This document shows positions 29,614 through 33,906 of a stretch of 33,906 nucleotides of DNA, in pieces. Location of the stretch: positions 1 to 33,906 of the forward strand of contig NZ_BBOX01000047.1 in the NCBI RefSeq assembly GCF_001553455.1. The letters are read 5' to 3'. Both the position numbers and the translations under genes were made by a program. Within the stretch, counting starts at the first letter, position 1; every line of letters starts with the position of its first letter. Origin of the DNA: Streptomyces hygroscopicus subsp. hygroscopicus. Its GTDB lineage: Bacteria; Actinomycetota; Actinomycetes; Streptomycetales; Streptomycetaceae. The notes beneath the pieces are model-generated. The model was given only the letters and a program-made list of their open reading frames with translations. It was not told the origin of the DNA and made no database searches.

Positions 29614-29667
29614 CACGATCTCCTGCGCGTAGACCTTCTCCAGGGACTACTGCGCGTAGACCTTCTC
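29614..29667 (-). repeat. 27-bp duplication of the CBS gene 3' end
   Basis: Two 27-base units (29614-29640 and 29641-29667) share the 20-mer CTGCGCGTAGACCTTCTCCA (29623-29642 and 29650-29669). A third, diverged 26-base unit lies at 29588-29613. On the - strand the gene ends FVEKVYAQ-stop, followed in the same frame by SLEKVYAQEIVE-stop. Confidence 0.9.
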
Positions 29668-30066
29668 CACGAACTCGCCGAGCAGGTCGTCGCTGAGGTG
29701 ATGGGCCAGATCCGCTTCGGAGATCATTCCGACCAGCCGCTTGTTCTTGTCGATCACCGGCAGCCTGCGGATCTTGTGCTGCTCCATCTCCCGCAGGACG
29801 TCACGGACATCGGCGTCCGCGGGGATCCAGCGCGGGGTGCCCTTGGTGAGCCTGCTCACCGGCGTCTGCGACGGGTCGCAGCTCTCCGCGATGCAGCCGA
29901 CGACGATGTCGCGGTCGGTGACGATGCCGCACAGCCGCTCGCTGCTGTCGCTGACCGGCAGGGCGCCCACGCCCAGGTCCCGCATCAGTTGGGCGGCACG
30001 CAGCACGGTCTCGTCCTCCGGGATCCACTGCGCGCCCGGGTGCATGATGTCCGCTGCCTTCGTCAT
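29647..30066 (-). CDS. Tandem CBS-domain protein
   Basis: The 139-residue cytoplasmic protein consists of one Bateman module. CBS1 runs about 1-65 (ADIMHPGAQWIPEDETVLRAAQLM, then CGIVTDRDIVV) and CBS2 about 70-130 (WIPADADVRDVLREM, then RRLPVIDKNKRLVGMISEADLA). Such stand-alone pairs bind adenosyl nucleotides and regulate partners or sense energy state; the ligand here is unknown. GGAGGT lies six bases before ATG 30066, and an inverted repeat (GGCCCAC/GTGGGCC, 30083-30115) occupies the leader. The TAG stop lies inside a 27-bp duplication, and the frame continues for 12 codons after it with a repeat of the last residues, so the end has recently been remodelled. Confidence 0.9.
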   Translation of the reverse strand: MTKAADIMHPGAQWIPEDETVLRAAQLMRDLGVGALPVSDSSERLCGIVTDRDIVVGCIAESCDPSQTPVSRLTKGTPRWIPADADVRDVLREMEQHKIRRLPVIDKNKRLVGMISEADLAHHLSDDLLGEFVEKVYAQ

Positions 30067-30296
30067 GGTGTACCTCCTGACAGGCCCACCGGTGGCGGAG
30101 CCGGCCCTGTGGGCCCGATCGATCCGGCGTCGCCGCGGCTGGCGCGCACGGCGCCCCCGCCTTCATTGTCACCACCTGCCCACGGCGACGTCATGTCGAG
30201 CCCGGCGGCGGCTGTCGGTGGCCGGTGCCAGACTGGGTAACGAGGCACACCGGACCTTCTCGGCGCCTTCGCGCCCGACCGTCGAAGGAGCGCCCC

Positions 30297-31079
30297 ATGC
30301 TCACCACCGACTACGTGCCCGGCGCCCCCAACTGGCTCGATCTGGGCGCCTCCGACATCGAAGCGGCCGCGGCCTTCTACGGCTCCCTGATGGGCTGGCG
30401 CTTCGAGTCGGCCGGCCCCGAAGCGGGCGGTTACGGCTTCTTCAGCCTGGACCGCAGGACCGTCGCCGCCGTCGGGCCGCTCACCGAGGAGGGCGCGCGG
30501 CCCGCCTGGACGCCGTACTTCCACACCCCTGACGCCGAGGCGACCGCGAAGACCGTCGAGCAGGCGGGCGGCAAGGTGCGGCTCGCTCCGTTCGACGTCT
30601 TCGACGAGGGGCGGATGGCCCAGTTCACCGACCCCGGCGGCGCCCGCTTCGCCGTCTGGCAGCCCGGCAGGACGACCGGGCTGGAGGCGGTCAGCGACCC
30701 GGGCACGCTGTGCTGGACCGAGCTGCACTCCCCCGAGCCCCCCAGGGACCTGGCCTTCTACCGCAAGGTCTTCGGCTGGGACGCCGAGGAGGTGTCCTTC
30801 CCCGGCGGGACGTACACGGTGCTGATGACCTCCGGCGCCGGCCGGGAGGGCTCCTTCGGCGGCGTCGCCCAGCTCCAGGAGGGGCGCTCGACACCGCCGC
30901 AGTGGCTGCCGTACTTCGAGGTGACGGACTGCGACGCGGTGGTTGTGAAGGGGCAGGACCTGGGCGGTTCGGTGCTGATGCCGGCCATGTCGGCCGAGGG
31001 GATCGGCCGGATGGCCTGGCTGACGGACGTGGGCGGGGCGCCGTTCGGCGTCATAGCGAGCGGCGGGCCGGGCGCGTAG
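30297..31079 (+). CDS. Two-domain VOC/glyoxalase-like protein
   Basis: The 260-residue protein has two vicinal-oxygen-chelate domains. The first starts at GAPNWLDLGASDIEAAAAFYGSLMGW and ends TDPGGARFAVWQPG. The second starts at TLCWTELHSPEPPRDLAFYRKVFGW and ends TDVGGAPFGVIASG. The arrangement resembles Streptomyces proteins often annotated as CFP-30B-like hydroxylase or glyoxalase/bleomycin-resistance proteins. Metal ligands are not obvious in the first domain, so the reaction is unknown. ATG 30297 is chosen for GAAGGAG at 30284-30290; an earlier in-frame ATG adds unrelated residues. It is divergent from the CBS gene and convergent with the geranylgeranyl-reductase-like gene. Confidence 0.88.
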   Translation: MLTTDYVPGAPNWLDLGASDIEAAAAFYGSLMGWRFESAGPEAGGYGFFSLDRRTVAAVGPLTEEGARPAWTPYFHTPDAEATAKTVEQAGGKVRLAPFDVFDEGRMAQFTDPGGARFAVWQPGRTTGLEAVSDPGTLCWTELHSPEPPRDLAFYRKVFGWDAEEVSFPGGTYTVLMTSGAGREGSFGGVAQLQEGRSTPPQWLPYFEVTDCDAVVVKGQDLGGSVLMPAMSAEGIGRMAWLTDVGGAPFGVIASGGPGA

Positions 31080-31086
31080 CCGGTGG

Positions 31087-31359
31087 CCGCCGGACCGCCG
31101 CCCGTGCGGCGAGCGGAGCCTAGCCCCCGGCCCGGGCAGCTCCCCTGCGCGCACCCTTGCGCGGGCGACGTCCGGAGCCACCTGGAGGGTGACGGCCAAC
31201 ATCTCCTCCGCGCACCGCGCGGGCGAGACCGCCGGACCGCCGCCCGTGCGGCGAGCGAAGCCTAGCCCCCGGCCCGGGCGGGGCCTCGGCTCCCCTGCGC
31301 GGGCCCCTGGCGCAGGCTACGTCCGGGGTCACCCGGAGAGCGACGGCAACATCTCCTCC
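31087..31359. repeat. About 142-bp imperfect tandem duplication
   Basis: Copy A (31087-31209) and copy B (31229-31359) share long identical blocks, for example CCGCCGGACCGCCGCCCGTG, GCCTAGCCCCCGGCCCGGGC and CAACATCTCCTCC, with small indels. On the - strand each copy contains GGAGGAGATGTTG (ribosome-site/start-like) and TAGGCT (-10-like), yet no gene follows. The copies lie between convergent gene ends. Confidence 0.88.
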
Positions 31360-31370
31360 CCGCCCCTCCT

Positions 31371-31447
31371 GGCGCGGACGAGGCCGCTGGACCGCCGCGC
31401 GTGCGGCCCGGCGCGGACGAGGCCGCTGGACCGCCGCGCGTGCCCGT
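31371..31447. repeat. 39-bp tandem duplication near the reductase 3' end
   Basis: GGCGCGGACGAGGCCGCTGG followed by ACCGCCGCGCGTGC occurs at 31371-31409 and again at 31410-31447, with a short third start at about 31449. The rest of the interval to 31519 is GC-rich with no gene visible. Confidence 0.88.
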
Positions 31448-31519
31448 GGCGCGGGCGGGGCCCCTGGGAACCCCGCACGCGCACGTGCCCCCTGCCGGGC
31501 CGGGCCGTCAGTCGGCTTC

Positions 31520-32830
31520 TCAGGCCCGCGGGGCCACCTTGGTGAGGCCGTTGATGATCCGGTCCATCGCGTCGCCGCCCGTCGGATCCGTCAGGTTCGC
31601 CAGCAGCTTCAGGGTGAACCGCATCAGCATCGGATGCGTCAGCCCGCGCTGCGTCGCCAGCTTCATGACCTTCGGGTTGCCGATCAGCTTCACGAACGCC
31701 CGGCCCAGCGTGTAGTAGCCGCCGTAGGTGTCCTTGAGGACCTTCGGGTAGCGCTGGAGGGCCAGTTCGCGCTGGGGGGCGGTGGCGCGGGCATGGGCCT
31801 GGACGATCACGTCCGCGGCGATCTGACCGGATTCCATCGCATAGGCGATGCCCTCGCCGTTGAACGGATTGACCATGCCGCCCGCGTCCCCCACGAGCAG
31901 CAGTCCGCGGGTGTAGTGCGGCTGCCGGTTGAAGGCCATCGGGAGCGCGGCGCCGCGGATCGGGCCGGTCATGTTCTCCGGGGTGTAGCCCCAGTCCTCC
32001 GGCATCGAGGCGCACCACGCCTTGAGGATCTCGCGCCAGTCGAGTTCCTTGAACGAGGAGGAGGTGTTGAGGACGCCGAGGCCCACATTGCTCGTGCCGT
32101 CGCCCATGCCGAAGATCCAGCCGTAGCCGGGCAGCAGCCGGTCCTCAGGCCCCCGGCGGTCCCACAACTCCAGCCAAGACTCCAGGTAGTCGTCGTCATG
32201 GCGGGGCGAGGTGAAGTACGTCCGCACGGCCACGCCCATCGGCCGGTCCTCGCGCCGGTGCAGCCCCATGGCCAGCGAGAGCCGGGTGGAGTTGCCGTCG
32301 GCGGCGACGACCAGGGGCGCGTGGAAGGTGACGGGCACCTTTTCCTCGCCCAGCTTCGCCTCGACCCCGGTGATCCGGCCGGTCCGCTCGTCGATGATCG
32401 GGGCGCCCACGTTGCAGCGCTCGTACAGCCGTGCCCCGGCCTTACCGGCCTGCCGCGCCAGCTGCTCGTCGAAGTCGTCGCGCTTACGCACCAGGCCGTA
32501 GTCGGGGTACGCGGCCAGTTCGGGCCAGTCCAGCTGGAGCCGGACGCCACCGCCGAGGATCCGCAGACCCCGGTTGCGCAGCCAGCCCGCCTCCTCGGAG
32601 ATGTCGATGCCCATGGCCACGAGCTGCTTGGTGGCGCGCGGGGTCAGGCCGTCGCCGCACACCTTCTCCCGCGGGAAGGCCGTCTTCTCCAGCAGCAGCA
32701 CGTCCAGCCCCGCCTTGGCGAGGTGGTACGCGGTGGTGGAGCCGGCCGGCCCGGCGCCGACGACGATCACATCGGCGCTGCGCTCCGAGATCCCGGAGGA
32801 CGCGCTCTCGGTGGGTGCGGTCTCGCTCAC
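31520..32830 (-). CDS. Geranylgeranyl-reductase-family flavoprotein
   Basis: The 436-residue FAD protein has an N-terminal Rossmann motif VIVVGAGPAGSTTAYHLAKAG, the EKVCGDGLTPRA segment typical of geranylgeranyl reductases, VAADGNSTRLS and GDAGGMVNPFNGEGIAYAMESG (second FAD contact). Family members reduce isoprenoid double bonds. Streptomyces menaquinones are partly saturated, and the mycobacterial relative MenJ saturates one menaquinone isoprene unit, so menaquinone side-chain reduction is the leading hypothesis. A role in other prenyl lipids is possible. GTG 32830 is preferred because GGGGAG lies just upstream; a TTG-type start 15 bases earlier is less likely. It is preceded by a -10 box at 32891-32896. 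Confidence 0.88.
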   Translation of the reverse strand: MSETAPTESASSGISERSADVIVVGAGPAGSTTAYHLAKAGLDVLLLEKTAFPREKVCGDGLTPRATKQLVAMGIDISEEAGWLRNRGLRILGGGVRLQLDWPELAAYPDYGLVRKRDDFDEQLARQAGKAGARLYERCNVGAPIIDERTGRITGVEAKLGEEKVPVTFHAPLVVAADGNSTRLSLAMGLHRREDRPMGVAVRTYFTSPRHDDDYLESWLELWDRRGPEDRLLPGYGWIFGMGDGTSNVGLGVLNTSSSFKELDWREILKAWCASMPEDWGYTPENMTGPIRGAALPMAFNRQPHYTRGLLLVGDAGGMVNPFNGEGIAYAMESGQIAADVIVQAHARATAPQRELALQRYPKVLKDTYGGYYTLGRAFVKLIGNPKVMKLATQRGLTHPMLMRFTLKLLANLTDPTGGDAMDRIINGLTKVAPRA

Positions 32831-32890
32831 GCGGGGTCTCCCCAAGCCTCGGTAACGGCGTGCCGGTCGCGCCGGGCACTGAACAGTCGC

Positions 32891-32896
32891 AGTCTA
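32891..32896 (-). promoter_or_regulatory. Candidate -10 box of the reductase gene
   Basis: TAGACT on the - strand fits the Streptomyces -10 consensus. A matching -35 box is weak. The leader would be about 55 bases. Confidence 0.4.
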
Positions 32897-32932
32897 TTGG
32901 GGGGCGTACTCCGGCACTCGCGAAGGGCCGCA

Positions 32933-32956
32933 GTCCCCGTCGGCCCGGCCGGGGAC
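32933..32956 (-). terminator. Possible hairpin between menG and the reductase
   Basis: GTCCCCG (32933-32939) and CGGGGAC (32950-32956) can pair in a 7-bp stem with a 10-base loop. It lies 230 bases after menG, beyond a repeat array, and just upstream of the reductase promoter, so it could stop menG read-through. Confidence 0.4.
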
Positions 32957-32972
32957 GGCGGCCCAGGGCGGC

Positions 32973-33097
32973 CTTACGGTTTCGCAGCTGTCTTACGGTG
33001 CGCACCGCCGCCTTACGGTTCGCATCGCCGCCCTACGGTTCGCATCGCCGCGCATCGCCGCCTTACGGTTCGCACCGCCGCCTTACGGCGAGCGCGG
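32973..33097. repeat. 20-bp minisatellite between menG and the reductase
   Basis: The unit CTTACGGTTCGCACCGCCGC recurs at 32992, 33012, 33032 and 33062, with degenerate copies at 32973 and 33082. A 10-base half-unit (CGCATCGCCG) is additionally duplicated at 33051-33060. The 355-base interval contains no gene that I can support. Confidence 0.9.
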
Positions 33098-33167
33098 AGG
33101 CCCGGAGCGGTGGGCCCGCGCCTGCCTCACGGCTCGTCCGGGCAGGCGTTGACGCCCCGCGCGGGCC

Positions 33168-33202
33168 GCTTACGGCTTGTACGCGCTTAGGGCTTGTACG
33201 CG
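33168..33202 (-). repeat. 17-bp duplication of the menG stop region
   Basis: GCTTAGGGCTTGTACGCG (33185-33202) and GCTTACGGCTTGTACGCG (33168-33185) differ at one base and are offset by 17. Both encode Tyr-Lys-Pro-stop on the - strand, but in different frames. Confidence 0.88.
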
Positions 33203-33879
33203 CGGTGCAGGGCCACCACCCCGCTCGTGAGGTTGCGCCAGGCCGGCCGCTCCCAGCCGGCCGACCGGAGCCGGGCGGCCAGGCTGGGCTGGTCGGGCCA
33301 GGCGCGGATGGACTCGGCCAGGTAGACGTACGCGTCCGGGTTGCTGCTGACCGACGTCGCGATCGGCGGCAGCGCGCGCATCAGGTACTCGGTGTAGACC
33401 GTGCGGAACGGCTCCCATGTCGGGTGGCTGAACTCACAGATGACGACGCGTCCACCGGGCCGGGTCACCCGCAGCATCTCGCGCAGCGCCCCCTCGGTGT
33501 CCTGGACGTTGCGCAGCCCGAAGGAGATCGTGACGGCGTCGAAGACCCCGTCCGCGAACGGCAGCCGGGTCGCGTCACCCGCCGTCAGCGGCAGCCGCGG
33601 ATGGCGCTTCTTGCCCTCCCGGAGCATCCCGAGCGAGAAGTCGCACGGCACCACGTACGCACCCGCCGCCAGGAAGGGCAGCGAGGACGTTCCCGTACCG
33701 GCGGCGAGGTCGAGCACCCGCTCACCGGCGCGGGCGTCCACGGCCCGGGCGACCGCCCGGCGCCACAGCCGGGTCTGCCCGAGCGACAGCACATCGTTGG
33801 TGAGGTCGTATTTGGCCGCCACGCCGTCGAACATGGCGGCGACTTCATGCGGCTGCTTGTCCAGGGATGCTCGGCTCAC
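33187..33879 (-). CDS. menG: Demethylmenaquinone methyltransferase
   Basis: This SAM-dependent methyltransferase of the UbiE/MenG family methylates demethylmenaquinone in the final ring step. It has 230 residues, the usual size. Motifs are [19 protein letters not shown] (18-35), SAM-binding motif [13 protein letters not shown] (55-66), [10 protein letters not shown] (101-110) and the family signature [10 protein letters not shown] (118-127). GTG 33879 gives the N-terminus [13 protein letters not shown] common in Streptomyces, with a weak GAGGTG upstream. Another GTG at 33894 is possible. The sequence before 33894 belongs to the next intergenic region. The stop codon has been duplicated in tandem. 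Confidence 0.94.
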   Translation of the reverse strand: MSRASLDKQPHEVAAMFDGVAAKYDLTNDVLSLGQTRLWRRAVARAVDARAGERVLDLAAGTGTSSLPFLAAGAYVVPCDFSLGMLREGKKRHPRLPLTAGDATRLPFADGVFDAVTISFGLRNVQDTEGALREMLRVTRPGGRVVICEFSHPTWEPFRTVYTEYLMRALPPIATSVSSNPDAYVYLAESIRAWPDQPSLAARLRSAGWERPAWRNLTSGVVALHRAYKP

Positions 33880-33906
33880 GCCCCCATTGTTCACCTCGTC
33901 CGCCCC

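Noticed and set aside
31120..31332. Small - strand gene starting at the GGAGGAGATG motifs
   Set aside because: The frames are interrupted or differ between the two duplicated copies, and the translations are Arg/Gly/Pro-rich without features; better read as duplicated non-coding DNA.
32973..33097. CRISPR-like array
   Set aside because: The 20-bp units are directly adjacent without unique spacers, so this is a minisatellite. The same applies to the 46-bp array at 8992-9157.

Overview
The window is a block of actinobacterial chromosome, almost certainly Streptomyces or a close relative. The DNA is very GC-rich with G or C at most third codon positions. GTG and TTG starts are common, and many adjacent genes share 1-8 bp stop/start overlaps. 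The gene order (menaquinone methyltransferase, geranylgeranyl-reductase-like protein, a 14-gene nuo operon, polyprenyl diphosphate synthase) also fits that group.

Left part (1-11.5 kb). On the + strand lie an NmrA/QorB-like NAD(P)-binding protein, a RarD-type EamA transporter and a secreted M28 zinc aminopeptidase. A - strand trio follows in transcription order LolA/LppX-like membrane-anchored protein, ABC ATPase, ABC-2 permease. Next are a long-chain polyprenyl diphosphate synthase (-), fumarylacetoacetase (+) and a small lipoprotein (+). A 26-bp-stem hairpin at 11492-11552 separates the lipoprotein from the nuo operon.

Middle (11.6-28.1 kb). A complete - strand nuoA-N operon encodes all 14 subunits of type I NADH:menaquinone oxidoreductase. 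All Fe-S ligand motifs examined are intact, including the extra N7 set in NuoG. A Rex-like operator and a -10 hexamer lie upstream of nuoA. The most unusual object is between nuoB and nuoC: a 93-bp tandem duplication that keeps frame and forms a 64-codon reading frame overlapping the nuoB stop by 4 bp and the nuoC start by 8 bp.

Right part (28.7-33.9 kb). An NlpC/P60 cell-wall hydrolase (+), a two-CBS-domain protein (-), a two-domain VOC/glyoxalase-like protein (+), a geranylgeranyl-reductase-like flavoprotein (-) and demethylmenaquinone methyltransferase (-). Three menaquinone-related genes (side-chain synthesis, probable side-chain saturation, ring methylation) therefore flank the enzyme that reduces menaquinone.

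A theme running through the window is short tandem duplication at gene boundaries: 9, 13, 16, 17, 18, 20, 27, 39, 46, 75, 93 and about 142 bp units. Several have altered or nearly altered reading frames: the rarD stop, the CBS gene stop, the menG stop, the NuoJ tail, the ABC permease N-terminus and the nuoB-nuoC junction. No tRNA, rRNA, CRISPR array, insertion sequence or transposase was seen.
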